Source: an uncultured Campylobacter sp. (GTDB taxonomy: Bacteria; Campylobacterota; Campylobacteria; Campylobacterales; Campylobacteraceae). From it: 13,584 bases of DNA. The position numbers were made by a program, and so were the translations under genes. Below are positions 1 to 6,621 of the stretch, one piece after another; the stretch's first letter is position 1, and each line of letters starts with the position of its first letter. The stretch lies in assembly GCF_938045405.1 (NCBI RefSeq), contig NZ_CALIMW010000061.1, forward strand, positions 1 through 13,584, written 5' to 3'. The notes beneath the pieces were generated by a model. It made no database searches. It had not been told where the DNA came from and worked only from the letters and a program-made list of their open reading frames with translations.

Positions 1-372
1 ATTTTATTTATCATTTATAGTTATAGAACTTAATTAAATTTAAAGAATTCCCAGCTTTACGCCTTTATCTCTTAAATTTACATTTTTTAAAATTACAAAT
101 TTTTACTTTAAATTTAAAAGTATTTTCATGAAATACATGCGATGAGATAGTGAGTAAATTTTAAGATTTTAACTTGAGAAATTTTAAAATTTTATCATAA
201 GTGAGCGGAATTTTATCTACGCGTAGTATATAGCTGGCATCATGGCAGATTAGTATTTCTAGGAAGCTGCGCCTAAGATAATTTATAAAATTTAGAATTT
301 TAAAATTCTAAAAAATTGATAGCTCGCTGATTGCGTAGCCTTGTTCGTGCGCAAGCATGCAAGCTTCACGGA
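1..372. other. Gene-free AT-rich spacer downstream of the large Sel1-repeat gene
   Basis: No credible open frame or RNA gene was seen here. The stretch is AT-rich and full of AAATTT and AAATTTTA words, as are the other spacers of this window. It contains a perfect 22-bp AT-only palindrome at 291-312, listed separately. The in-frame sequence after the TAA at 373-375 stays open for about 24 codons on the minus strand, but there is no repeat pattern in it to suggest that the Sel1 protein once continued. Confidence 0.6.
291..312 (-). terminator. AT-only palindrome, possible terminator of the Sel1-repeat gene
   Basis: This 22-bp sequence equals its own reverse complement (TTTAGAATTTT followed by its mirror). 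It lies about 60 bp past the stop of the minus-strand gene at 373-1398. On the transcribed strand it would give an A/U hairpin followed by AATTTTAT. There are no GC pairs in the stem, so termination strength is doubtful; it could equally be a protein-binding palindrome. Confidence 0.3.
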
Positions 373-1398
373 TTAAGGCGCGCTCGGTGCGATACCGTGT
401 TTATCATCGATGAGTTCCGCTTCGTTTAATTGCTTGTATTCGTCGCAGCCGATCTGCTCTGCTAAATCGCATGCTTTCCCGTAAAATTCTTTTGCTAAGG
501 ATCTATCTTGTTTAATGTGCCATCCATTTTTGTATAAATCCCCGAGATAACTACACGAGTCTGCATCCCCGCTCTCGCAAGTATTTTTAAGCAAATTTAG
601 CCCGCTTTGATATAGGCTTTCTGCTTTTTGGTAATTGCCTGCTTTGTATAAGTCTCCCAGAATCAAGCACGCCGCTGCCCTGCCGCCATCACAAGCCTTC
701 TGGTATAAATCCGCAGCCTTTTTGAAATCCTTCTCTACGCCCCTACCATCTATATATAGATCCGCTAGGCGCTGGCACTCATATAAGTCGCCTTCATCGC
801 ATTTCTTTTGATTTATTTGAGCTTTCTTTTGGTACAAAACAGCCGCTTTTTTATATAGAATCTCTGCCTTTTGCAAGTCCTGTCTGACCTTGTTGCCGTT
901 TTTATATAAATATGCAAGGTTATTGCACATATCTGCATCACCGTTATCGCAAATCATTTGACGCAAAACCATAGCCTTGTGCTTGTCTCTTTGGGCGCCG
1001 ATACCGGATTCGTATAGAATTGCAAGCAAATCGCACGAAAGCATATTGCCGCCGTCACAAGCCTTTTGGTGCAGGCTCGCCGCCTTTTGATAGTCTTGTC
1101 TAACGCCATAGCCTTCGAAGTATAGTCCTGCAAGCTCATAGCAGCCGGTCATATCCCCGCCGTCGCAAGCTTTTTTATAAACGTCCGCTTCCTTTTGATA
1201 GCTCTGCGTGGTATTGATGCCGAATTTATATAAACCTCCGAGCCTATAGCAGCTTCGCGTATCTCCGCCGTCGCAGCTGCGCTGCCACATTTTTATCGCT
1301 TTAGAATAATCGCCGTCCTTATAGAGCTTATCCGCGTCTTCAAAGACTCCACCCATGCAAAACATAGCTATAACGGCTAGATAAAGATATCTTTTCAT
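373..1398 (-). CDS. Secreted Cys-rich Sel1-repeat protein (Hcp-like), eight Cys-pair repeats
   Basis: A 341-residue protein with an N-terminal Sec signal sequence (MKRYLYLAVIAMFCMGG), followed by a solenoid of Sel1/TPR-like repeats. Eight Cys pairs with exactly seven residues between partners are visible: 42/50, 78/86, 114/122, 150/158, 200/208, 236/244, 274/282 and 310/318. Most successive pairs are 36 residues apart. Each pair sits in a CDGGDxxxC-type helix turn next to an LAxLYxxGxGVxxDxxKA motif, the signature of Helicobacter cysteine-rich (Hcp) proteins, where each pair forms an intra-repeat disulfide. The 50-residue interval between pairs 4 and 5 contains an inserted KKA-rich helix. The ATG at 1398 has an AAAGGG Shine-Dalgarno 5-6 bases upstream. 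Known family roles (periplasmic or secreted scaffold, weak penicillin binding in some Hcps) cannot be read from sequence, so the function is unassigned. The last ~20 residues lie outside the repeats. Confidence 0.9.
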   Translation of the reverse strand: MKRYLYLAVIAMFCMGGVFEDADKLYKDGDYSKAIKMWQRSCDGGDTRSCYRLGGLYKFGINTTQSYQKEADVYKKACDGGDMTGCYELAGLYFEGYGVRQDYQKAASLHQKACDGGNMLSCDLLAILYESGIGAQRDKHKAMVLRQMICDNGDADMCNNLAYLYKNGNKVRQDLQKAEILYKKAAVLYQKKAQINQKKCDEGDLYECQRLADLYIDGRGVEKDFKKAADLYQKACDGGRAAACLILGDLYKAGNYQKAESLYQSGLNLLKNTCESGDADSCSYLGDLYKNGWHIKQDRSLAKEFYGKACDLAEQIGCDEYKQLNEAELIDDKHGIAPSAP

Positions 1399-1471
1399 TT
1401 AATCCCTTTAAAATTTCCGTAAATCTACTCGCGCATTCACGGTGTAAAATTCTGCATTTAATATTTTATGA

Positions 1472-1522
1472 TCTCGGTTTGCGCGTGGGCTTAGCACATA
1501 GCTAGCCCTAGCAGAACCGAGA
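1472..1522 (-). terminator. Two-tier hairpin between ppk and the Sel1-repeat gene
   Basis: Outer arms TCTCGGTT (1472-1479) and AACCGAGA (1515-1522) pair perfectly. Inside them, GGGCTTAGC and GCTAGCCC (1487-1508) form a second stem with one bulged base and a 5-base loop. The structure begins 7 bp after the ppk stop codon, where a terminator or processing hairpin would sit. It lacks a clean U-run afterwards (ATCATAAAATATT follows), so it is either a weak or Rho-assisted terminator or a stabilising 3' end hairpin, and it may set ppk apart from the downstream Sel1 gene. Confidence 0.45.
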
Positions 1523-1528
1523 CCGCGC

Positions 1529-3610
1529 CTAGCTCTCCTTCAAAAGCTTGGTTAGCGCCGTGCCGCTTTCGTCATGCTTGCGGATATTTTTATAAATTTT
1601 ATTGAAATAAATTTCTAAAAATTCCTGATCGTCGATTTTCTCTTCGCCCTTTTTCGGCACGATCTTTCGGTACTCGCCGCTGCTTTGTAGCTCGAATGCA
1701 AGCTCATTGTCGCTTAGCTGAAGCTTTAAAATTTCTTTTAGCTTGTTTTGCAGATTTTCGTTGTAAATCGGGCTCATCAGCTCCAGCCTGCGTTCTAAAT
1801 TTCGCGGCATCCAATCCGCGCTCGCGATGTATAGGCTGGGCTGCGCGTGCGCGAAATAAAAAATTCTAGCGTGCTCTAGGTATTTGCCGACGATCGAGAT
1901 CACGCGGATATTTTCGCTAACGCCCTTAAGCGCGGGGCGCAAGCAGCAGATGCCGCGCACGATGAGATCGATCTTCACGCCCGCGGTGCTTGCTTTATAC
2001 AGCGCCTTGATCATATCGCCGTCGACAAGAGCGTTCATCTTAGCGATGATCCTGCCGGCAGAGCCTTTTTTCTCCTCGTTTTTTATCATCGCAAGGAGTC
2101 GCTCTTTGATCTGCATCGGCGACATAGAGAGGTTGTCGAGCTTGCGGTTTTTGTTGTAGCCCGAGAGGATGTGGAAGAAATTCGTCGTGTCCTTATCGAA
2201 GCGGTCGCCGCAGGTAAAAAAGCTCACGTCGGTGTAAATTTTAGCGCTAGAGCCGTTGTAGTTGCCCGTGCCTAAGTGGATATAAAATTTTAGCTTGCCG
2301 TCCTCTTTTTTGATGATCTGAGTTACCTTGGCGTGGACTTTAAAGCCCGTGATGCCGTAGATTACGTGCGCGCCGGCGTCTTCGAGCGCCTTCGCCCAGT
2401 GCAGGTTGTTTTCCTCATCAAATCTCGCCTTAAGCTCTACCATCACCGTTACCTGCTTGCCGTCGCTTGCGGCCTCGATCAGGCTCTGGACGATCGGCGA
2501 GTTTTTCTCCACGCGATACAGCGTCATGCGGATCGAGATGACCTTTGGATCCTTGGCGGCTTCTTTGATGAGTTTTTGGACAGGATCGAAGCTCTCGTAA
2601 GGATGGATCAGCAGGATATCCTCCTTCTCCATCGCGCTCATAACGGAGGTATTTTCGTTAAAGGGGGGCAGCGTCTTTGGCAGATACTGAGGATGGGCTA
2701 GAAAGGAAAAATCCTTATTGGAGGCGATCTCCCAAAGCCCGTCCAGCGTAAGCGGCACGGCGCATTCATATATATCTTTGTAAAAAATTTTAAGATGAGA
2801 ATTTAGAAATTCTAAAAGCTCGGCATCGGCGTCCTTTTCGATCTGAAGCCGTACGAAAGCCCCCTTGCGGCGCAGCTTAAGCCCTGCTTCCAGGATCATC
2901 ATAAAATCGTCCGCTTCCTCCTCCTCGATCACGATATCTGCGTTTCGCGTGACGCGGAAAGCTGCGGAGCTGATGAGCTTATAGCCCGGGAAAATTTCCT
3001 CCGCATGGCGCTTTACGATGGTGCCGATCGGCACGTAGGTGTTTTGTGCGACCTGTACGAAGCGCGGAATCACGCGCGGAATTCTAATCATCCCGAAATG
3101 CACCGACTCAGGCGCGCCCTCGTCGCAGAGCTTGACTGCGAGGGAGAAGCTGAGATTATTTAGATGCGGGAAAGGATGGGTCGCATCCACTGCGATCGGG
3201 ACGATGACGGGCATTATCTGCGAGAAAAAAAATTCGTCCGCTACCGGCTTTAGCTCGGGCTGTAGCTCGTCGTAGCTTTTGATAAAAAGCCCGTTTTTGC
3301 AAAGCTCCTTTTGGATGCCGAAATACTGCTGCTCAAGCTCGGTTTGTTCGTTTCTTAAATAGGAGCGGATCGCGCGCAGCTGCTCAAGAGGCGTCATCTC
3401 ATCGTCCCCGCTGGTTATAACGCCGGCGGTAAAAAGCTGCTTCAAACCCGCCACGCGGATCATATAAAATTCGTCTAAATTCGTGCTGTAAATCGCTAGA
3501 AATTTTAATTTTTCAATTAGCGGGATATCCTTTTTGCATTGTTCCAGCACGCGGGTGTTGAAGCGCAGCCAGCTTAACTCGCGGTTTATAAAATTATTTT
3601 GTGTTTGCAT
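1529..3610 (-). CDS. ppk: Polyphosphate kinase 1
   Basis: PPK1 reversibly moves the terminal phosphate of ATP onto inorganic polyphosphate chains, usually at the inner membrane face. The 693-residue product has the normal length (E. coli 688). The N-terminal [19 protein letters not shown] block is the classic PPK1 start. The two conserved catalytic-region histidines are present, 19 residues apart as in the family: H426 in FKVHAKV, the site autophosphorylated in characterised PPK1s, and H445 in HLGTGNYN. The SIRMTLYR arginine (R361) and the C-terminal HARIFYF...[12 protein letters not shown] block also match. The frame is open for 14 more codons upstream (to 3652), but the ATG at 3610 is chosen because AAGGAG sits at ideal spacing and the N-terminal homology begins there. 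A TATAAT box lies at 3641-3646. The gene is GC-richer than the Sel1 cluster upstream of it. Confidence 0.97.
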   Translation of the reverse strand: MQTQNNFINRELSWLRFNTRVLEQCKKDIPLIEKLKFLAIYSTNLDEFYMIRVAGLKQLFTAGVITSGDDEMTPLEQLRAIRSYLRNEQTELEQQYFGIQKELCKNGLFIKSYDELQPELKPVADEFFFSQIMPVIVPIAVDATHPFPHLNNLSFSLAVKLCDEGAPESVHFGMIRIPRVIPRFVQVAQNTYVPIGTIVKRHAEEIFPGYKLISSAAFRVTRNADIVIEEEEADDFMMILEAGLKLRRKGAFVRLQIEKDADAELLEFLNSHLKIFYKDIYECAVPLTLDGLWEIASNKDFSFLAHPQYLPKTLPPFNENTSVMSAMEKEDILLIHPYESFDPVQKLIKEAAKDPKVISIRMTLYRVEKNSPIVQSLIEAASDGKQVTVMVELKARFDEENNLHWAKALEDAGAHVIYGITGFKVHAKVTQIIKKEDGKLKFYIHLGTGNYNGSSAKIYTDVSFFTCGDRFDKDTTNFFHILSGYNKNRKLDNLSMSPMQIKERLLAMIKNEEKKGSAGRIIAKMNALVDGDMIKALYKASTAGVKIDLIVRGICCLRPALKGVSENIRVISIVGKYLEHARIFYFAHAQPSLYIASADWMPRNLERRLELMSPIYNENLQNKLKEILKLQLSDNELAFELQSSGEYRKIVPKKGEEKIDDQEFLEIYFNKIYKNIRKHDESGTALTKLLKES

Positions 3611-3640
3611 AAAAACTCCTTTTTGAATATTAATTCTAAG

Positions 3641-3646
3641 ATTATA
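3641..3646 (-). promoter_or_regulatory. Sigma-70-type -10 box for ppk
   Basis: A perfect TATAAT (minus strand) lies 30 bp upstream of the ppk ATG, giving an expected 5' leader of about 20-25 bases. No good -35 hexamer is seen, only an A/T-rich stretch, as is usual for Campylobacter vegetative promoters. This promoter would make ppk independent of the Sel1-like cluster that ends at 3724. Confidence 0.6.
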
Positions 3647-3723
3647 GCCCAATTAAGATTAAATTTTAAAGTCCGAATTTCATGAGCTTGCAAGTGGGGC
3701 AATTTAGTATTTAAAATTCTGCC

Positions 3724-3889
3724 CTAATTCCCTATTTTTCCTAAATCCTTGCACATTTGCGCATTGCCGTCTTTGCAGCCAAGCTTTAAATACCGCCTCA
3801 AATATAAAATTTGCTCTTCCTCCTCCTCGCTCATATCAAGCACCCATTTGCACGCTTGTTTTATTGCGAGTTAAAAATAGCGCTTTCAT
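3724..3889 (-). pseudogene. Decayed B-type Sel1-like gene (unit 3 of the duplicated module)
   Basis: An ATG at 3887-3889 overlaps the stop of the 49-codon ORF upstream in an ATGA junction, exactly as gene D overlaps gene C. It opens MKALFLTR, like the B-type signal start MKSLVLIA, but stops after 17 residues (TGA at 3836-3838). A +1/-1 shift reveals a second frame with QACKWVLDMSEEEEEQILY followed by LGCKDGNAQMCKDLGKIGN and a TAG at 3724-3726. This is a typical Sel1-like C-x7-C repeat end. The signal start and the C-terminal repeat of one ancestral gene are thus in different frames with most of the middle missing. A small ORF starting at the ATG at 3834 (36 residues) could still be translated. 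A GC-anchored imperfect hairpin (GGGC...GCCC, 3697-3724) lies at the stop. Confidence 0.6.
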
Positions 3890-4035
3890 TTCAGCCGCTC
3901 TAAACGATATAAATTTGAATCAGAAAACGACGTAAATTTTATCTCTTTGCTATCGGCTACGCTTTGGTTGCACTCTACCGCGACCGGCATCATTAAGATC
4001 AAAAGCGCCAAAATTACGGGATAGAATTTTTTCAT
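3886..4035 (-). pseudogene. Internally deleted A-type Sel1-like gene, 49-residue secreted remnant
   Basis: The open frame encodes MKKFYPVILALLILMMPVA, a good Sec signal, followed by about 28 further residues ending LERLK. The first five residues match those of the A-type genes at 5704 and 4604, and the end resembles the VEELK end of the gene at 4604. Even the DNA around the stop is alike: GAG then CTGAAATGA in both. None of the Cys-repeat core is present, so the simplest reading is an A-type copy that lost its centre but kept both ends in frame. Its start overlaps the stop of the 10-codon ORF at 4035-4067 (TAATG). It may still be translated as a small secreted peptide; one Cys remains (C22). 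Confidence 0.5.
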
Positions 4036-4067
4036 TATTGCTCTTTGCCCTTCTTTGGATTTGCCAT
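4035..4067 (-). CDS. 10-codon coupled upstream ORF (unit 3 leader)
   Basis: The frame reads MANPKKGKEQ and stop. It has AAGGAG placed 6 bases before its ATG; that site is formed by the last Lys-Glu codons of gene D (4071-4607). Its TAA shares its last base with the ATG of the next ORF (TAATG). A second copy at 5143-5175 reads MANLKRGKER at the equivalent place. The two copies differ at six of 33 bases without any indel: two changes are silent, two are K/R or Q/R swaps, and one is P/L. This argues for selection on the frame or for recent duplication. It is best read as a leader or coupling ORF feeding ribosomes onto the following start, which has no good Shine-Dalgarno of its own. Confidence 0.5.
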   Translation of the reverse strand: MANPKKGKEQ

Positions 4068-4070
4068 CTT

Positions 4071-4607
4071 TTACTCCTTAATTGAATTTGCGTTGTATTT
4101 ATCAGTTATTTCTTTAAATGCTTCTAGCGCACACTTTACGGGATCGTGTTCCTCCTCATCTCGTAAGCAGTTTTCTAAAGCCGTCTTTAGCGCGCAAGAT
4201 TTTAGTTTAAATATTTTTTCTTTTTCTAGATGCTCTGAATACTTTTCGCAAGCTATAGTGTAATTATGTGCCGCTCTTTTGACATTGCCTCTTATCGCAA
4301 TATCATGAATTCCTAGGTTAAAACAAGAGGCTGCGATACCCGCTTTACAAGATTTTTCTAAAGGCACAAAAGCCGCTTCACGCATACCGAGCTCTAAACC
4401 CATAACATAGCCCAAATCATCGCATTTTTCCATATTACCGCTATCGCATTTTTTAGATAAAATTTCTATTAGTTTAGTGCATGAGCTATATTTGCCGTTT
4501 CCTTTATTGCATTCGTTATAAAGATTTTGTTCCTCTGCCGTAGATTTGGCAGATAACGGACACGACAATATCATAATCAATAAGAATAAAACGCCAATAC
4601 TTCTCAT
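4071..4607 (-). CDS. Secreted Sel1-like Cys-rich protein D (B-type, unit 2)
   Basis: A 178-residue protein starting MRSIGVLFLLIMILSCPLSA, a Sec signal peptide; the Cys at position 15 gives only a poor lipobox. The core CNKGNGKYSSC, LIEILSKKCDSGNMEKC and CKAGIAASC contains the same Cys pairs as its neighbours and most resembles the gene at 5199-5702 (shared CNKGxGKYS and GYV blocks). The frame is open upstream to 4664, but the ATG at 4607 is chosen. It is preceded by GAGGAG, gives a signal peptide, and overlaps the stop of gene C in an ATGA junction, so translation is coupled. The C-terminus departs from the CxxxxECNP end seen in the A-type genes. It is probably a periplasmic or secreted Hcp-like protein; the partner and function are unknown. 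Confidence 0.8.
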   Translation of the reverse strand: MRSIGVLFLLIMILSCPLSAKSTAEEQNLYNECNKGNGKYSSCTKLIEILSKKCDSGNMEKCDDLGYVMGLELGMREAAFVPLEKSCKAGIAASCFNLGIHDIAIRGNVKRAAHNYTIACEKYSEHLEKEKIFKLKSCALKTALENCLRDEEEHDPVKCALEAFKEITDKYNANSIKE

Positions 4608-5143
4608 TTCAGCTCCTCTACAGTTCTTTTTAAAAGAGCCTTGCCCTTTATTATCGGATTGCATTCTTTATCTTTTAAACAGCTCTTTAATTCCTCATTC
4701 ATTCTACAAAAAAGCTCACTATTCTTCAGCTTGCTATCGCATACTTTTTCAAAACTCCTAATTGCCCTTTGTATATTGCCGTTAAATTCTATATCTTCCC
4801 AACCTAGCCCCATGCAATATTCGATAAGGTTAGCATCGCACAGCTTAATCAGATATTTCATAGCTTCCTCTTCTCTAAACAAAGATTGTAAAAAATCACT
4901 CTGTATAGTACATGAGCGCATATCACCATCCTCGCACTCTTTAGATAAAATTTCAACGAGTTTATTGCACGATCCATATTTTCCGTCACCGTAATCGCAG
5001 GATTTAAAAAGCATCCTTTGCTCTTCGTTATTAAAATCCTCTAACTTTATCAAGCTTGTCAAATGCGATTTTGCTGCAGCAGGAATCGCCGCAAATGCCG
5101 TTATAAACGCAATTACCCAAATTTTAAGATAGAATTTTTTCAT
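4604..5143 (-). CDS. Secreted Sel1-like Cys-rich protein C (A-type, unit 2)
   Basis: A 179-residue protein with signal peptide MKKFYLKIWVIAFITAFAA, probable cleavage near IPAAA-KS. It is followed by Cys-rich Sel1-like repeats: CDYGDGKYGSC, CEDGDMRSC, CDANLIEYC, then a CLKDKECNP end. It closely matches the gene at 5704-6222 (same MKKFYLKI start, GNIxRAIRS block, CLKDxECNPI tail), so the two are duplicates. Its ATG overlaps the TAA of the 10-codon ORF at 5143-5175, and no strong Shine-Dalgarno is present immediately upstream, which suggests re-initiation. Its TGA overlaps the start of gene D. It is likely exported and disulfide-bonded; the exact role is unknown. Confidence 0.82.
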   Translation of the reverse strand: MKKFYLKIWVIAFITAFAAIPAAAKSHLTSLIKLEDFNNEEQRMLFKSCDYGDGKYGSCNKLVEILSKECEDGDMRSCTIQSDFLQSLFREEEAMKYLIKLCDANLIEYCMGLGWEDIEFNGNIQRAIRSFEKVCDSKLKNSELFCRMNEELKSCLKDKECNPIIKGKALLKRTVEELK

Positions 5144-5175
5144 TATCGTTCTTTGCCTCTCTTTAGATTCGCCAT
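5143..5175 (-). CDS. 10-codon coupled upstream ORF (unit 2 leader)
   Basis: It reads MANLKRGKER and stop, with AAGGAG at the same spacing as the copy at 4035-4067, and the same TAATG overlap with the next gene. It lies in the 55-bp gap between the gene at 5199 and gene C. It is too short to be called by ordinary gene finders. The shared reading frame, shared Shine-Dalgarno and shared coupling in both copies are the evidence. The first unit (gene at 6222) lacks it and has its own AAGGAG directly upstream of the ATG. Confidence 0.5.
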   Translation of the reverse strand: MANLKRGKER

Positions 5176-5198
5176 CTTTTACTCCTTAATTAAAAATT

Positions 5199-5702
5199 TT
5201 AATTTTGCATTATATTTTTAGCCGTGTAGTAAATACTTTCTATCACTTTTAATGGATTACATTCGCTATTGCTTAAACACTCTTTTAATTTATCTTCGGC
5301 CATGCAAGATACTCGTAGAAGTTTTTCATCTTCAATGCCAAGCTTGCAAGCTTTTGAAAAACTAGCATGCGCTCTATTTATATTATCTGTGCGCCCAAGC
5401 TCATCAGATCCTAATTTAAAGCAATAAAACGCCAAATCCGCATCGCAAGCTTTCTCTAATGGTGCGATAGACTCTTCAGTCTTGCCTATCTCATATAGCA
5501 CATATCCGAACTCTCCGCATTTTTCGGCATTACCGCTATCACAATGCTTCGATAATATATCCGTTAGCTTCGTACAGGCACTATATTTCCCGTCGCCCTT
5601 ATTGCAAAGCGAATGTAAATTTGCTAAATCCTTTTCTTTAAAACCAAAACCAGCATACGCACACTAGAATGCCAACATCGCTATCAACACCAAACTTTTC
5701 AT
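5199..5702 (-). pseudogene. Sel1-like Cys-rich gene B (B-type, unit 1) with in-frame amber codon in the signal peptide
   Basis: From the ATG at 5700-5702 the frame reads MKSLVLIAMLAF, TAG, then CAYAGFGFKEKDLANLHSL, and stays open to the TAA at 5199-5201. The amber is codon 13 (5664-5666), inside what is otherwise a normal signal peptide ending AYA. The remainder is intact: CNKGDGKYSAC, LTDILSKHCDSGNAEKC, CDADLAFYC, and a CLSNSECNP end, 167 sense codons in all. The start is 1 bp after the stop of gene A (TGATATG), with GGAG upstream. No ATG, GTG or TTG occurs in frame between the TAG and the GTG at 5501, so a shorter product would lack the signal and the first two Cys pairs. It is a fresh pseudogene, a case of amber readthrough or suppression, or a sequencing error; the intact remainder fits a very recent event. 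Confidence 0.75.
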
Positions 5703-5703
5703 A

Positions 5704-6222
5704 TCATTGCTCCACAATCCAGTTTAGAAGCTCTTTGCCTCTTTTTATCGGATTGCATTCCGTATCTTTTAAGCAAATTTCAAGCTCGTTTTTAAATTTA
5801 CAATATTCCTCACTGCCGTCGATTTTGGCATCGCAAATTTTATCCAAGCTTCTTATCGCCCTATCGATATTTCCCGTAGCTGCTATATCTGTCGTCATTA
5901 ACGAAACGCAAGACAACATCAAATTTGCATCGCAAGCCTTGCTTAAAGGCGTGATAGCGTCTCTGTATCGTCCGAATGCCGATAAAAACTCTCCCGCAAT
6001 CTCGCAGCTCCTAAAATCTTCATTATCACATCTTTTGGTTAAAATTTCAGCCAGTTTCATACACGCGCCATATTTCCCATCGCCGCTATCGCAAGCAATC
6101 GCTAAATCTTTTTCCTCTTTGGTTTTTAATAAATAATCCAAGCCTTCCGCTGCCGTAGCGGGGATCGCTGCAAATGTCGCTATAAATGCGAATGCTGAAA
6201 TTTTAAGATAGAATTTTTTCAT
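5704..6222 (-). CDS. Secreted Sel1-like Cys-rich protein A (A-type, unit 1)
   Basis: A 172-residue protein, first gene of the cluster. Signal peptide MKKFYLKISAFAFIATFAA, probable cleavage near PATAA. The Cys pairs follow in CDSGDGKYGAC, CDNEDFRSC, CDANLMLSC, then CLKDTECNPIKRGKELL. The GDGKY loop with nine residues between the cysteines is shared by all copies in the cluster and sets this group apart from the seven-residue spacing in the larger protein at 373-1398. The ATG at 6222 is chosen over an in-frame GTG two codons earlier because AAGGAG is ideally placed for it and it aligns with gene C. A TATAAT box lies at 6247-6252. It is probably the head of an operon through 3724. Function unknown; Hcp-like by family. 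Confidence 0.83.
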   Translation of the reverse strand: MKKFYLKISAFAFIATFAAIPATAAEGLDYLLKTKEEKDLAIACDSGDGKYGACMKLAEILTKRCDNEDFRSCEIAGEFLSAFGRYRDAITPLSKACDANLMLSCVSLMTTDIAATGNIDRAIRSLDKICDAKIDGSEEYCKFKNELEICLKDTECNPIKRGKELLNWIVEQ

Positions 6223-6246
6223 TAGCACTCCTTATTTTAAGCGGCA

Positions 6247-6252
6247 ATTATA
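6247..6252 (-). promoter_or_regulatory. -10 box for the Sel1-like cluster
   Basis: TATAAT on the minus strand, 24 bp upstream of the ATG at 6222, is preceded by a T/A-rich run (AATTTTTATA). Just upstream (about 6272-6290) lies a small A/T palindrome of the CTTAAAttttttaag kind that could be an operator. No -35 box is recognisable. It is the only good promoter seen for the whole cluster 3724-6222. Confidence 0.55.
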
Positions 6253-6355
6253 TATAAAAATTTTTAGCTGCTTCTTAAAAAATTTAAGAGGCGCGGCGGC
6301 GCGATAAATGTGCCGTAATCCCACCCGCCTGCACTTAGATGAAATTTTAAAATTT

Positions 6356-6390
6356 CGCCGCCCGCTACGCACGAAAGCTCCATAATCCGC
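6356..6390. repeat. 35-bp direct repeat, copy 1
   Basis: Identical over 35 bp to 6583-6617 (begins CGCCGCCCGCTACGCACG and ends ATAATCCGC). Beyond the identity, both copies are followed within 14-23 bp by GTCTAAAT, which in copy 2 belongs to the last codons of the membrane-protein gene. Copy 1 may therefore be a duplicated 3' end of that gene. Confidence 0.85.
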
Positions 6391-6582
6391 CGTAAAATTT
6401 CGCTCGCAATGGGTCTAAATCGCGCCGTATTTTCACACGGGATAAAATTTTATAAATTCAAAAGCCAGAGGCGCTGTTTATTGCATACCCGCTGCGCTGC
6501 TTGTTTTGCACCGCCTATTTTTTGCCGCCAGTTTCACTATCGTTTCGTACCTACCGAGCCGCCCATTTTGATGCACGCCGCC

Positions 6583-6617
6583 CGCCGCCCGCTACGCACG
6601 AAAGCTCCATAATCCGC
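6583..6617. repeat. 35-bp direct repeat, copy 2
   Basis: Perfect match to 6356-6390. It ends 4 bp before the stop codon of the gene at 6622, on its downstream side. No transposase, terminal inverted repeat or tRNA is seen next to it, so it is a duplication of unknown origin rather than a proven mobile-element boundary. Confidence 0.85.
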
Positions 6618-6621
6618 TGCC

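Larger units (their letters stand above)
6253..6621. other. Spacer between the membrane-protein gene and the Sel1-like cluster
   Basis: No convincing gene was found. It holds both copies of a 35-bp direct repeat (listed separately) with 192 bp between them. A minus-strand ORF of 39 codons (6264-6383) starts inside repeat 1, but has no clear ribosome site and runs into the promoter, so it is not called. A plus-strand 67-codon frame (6409-6612) lacks a family signature and is also left out. Confidence 0.5.

Noticed and set aside
1..372. Continuation of the Sel1 gene past its TAA
   Set aside because: The ~24 in-frame codons after the stop show no Sel1 repeat, no Cys pair and no likeness to family C-termini.
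4551..4607. Lipoprotein signal in gene D (Cys15 in ILSC)
   Set aside because: Leu at -2 and Pro at +2 fit the lipobox poorly, and a normal Sec cleavage near LSA-KS is available.
4608..4664. 19-residue N-terminal extension of gene D
   Set aside because: It would place a charged stretch before the signal peptide and overlap gene C by 60 bp. The ATG at 4607 has GAGGAG and the ATGA coupling.
6264..6383. Minus-strand 39-codon ORF starting in repeat copy 1
   Set aside because: There is no convincing Shine-Dalgarno, it overlaps the promoter of the Sel1-like cluster, and the matching frame in repeat copy 2 ends after 19 codons with a different sequence.
6409..6612. Plus-strand 67-codon ORF
   Set aside because: It has no ribosome site and no family signature, has unusual Cys/His/Arg-rich composition, and ends inside the 35-bp direct repeat; it fits chance.
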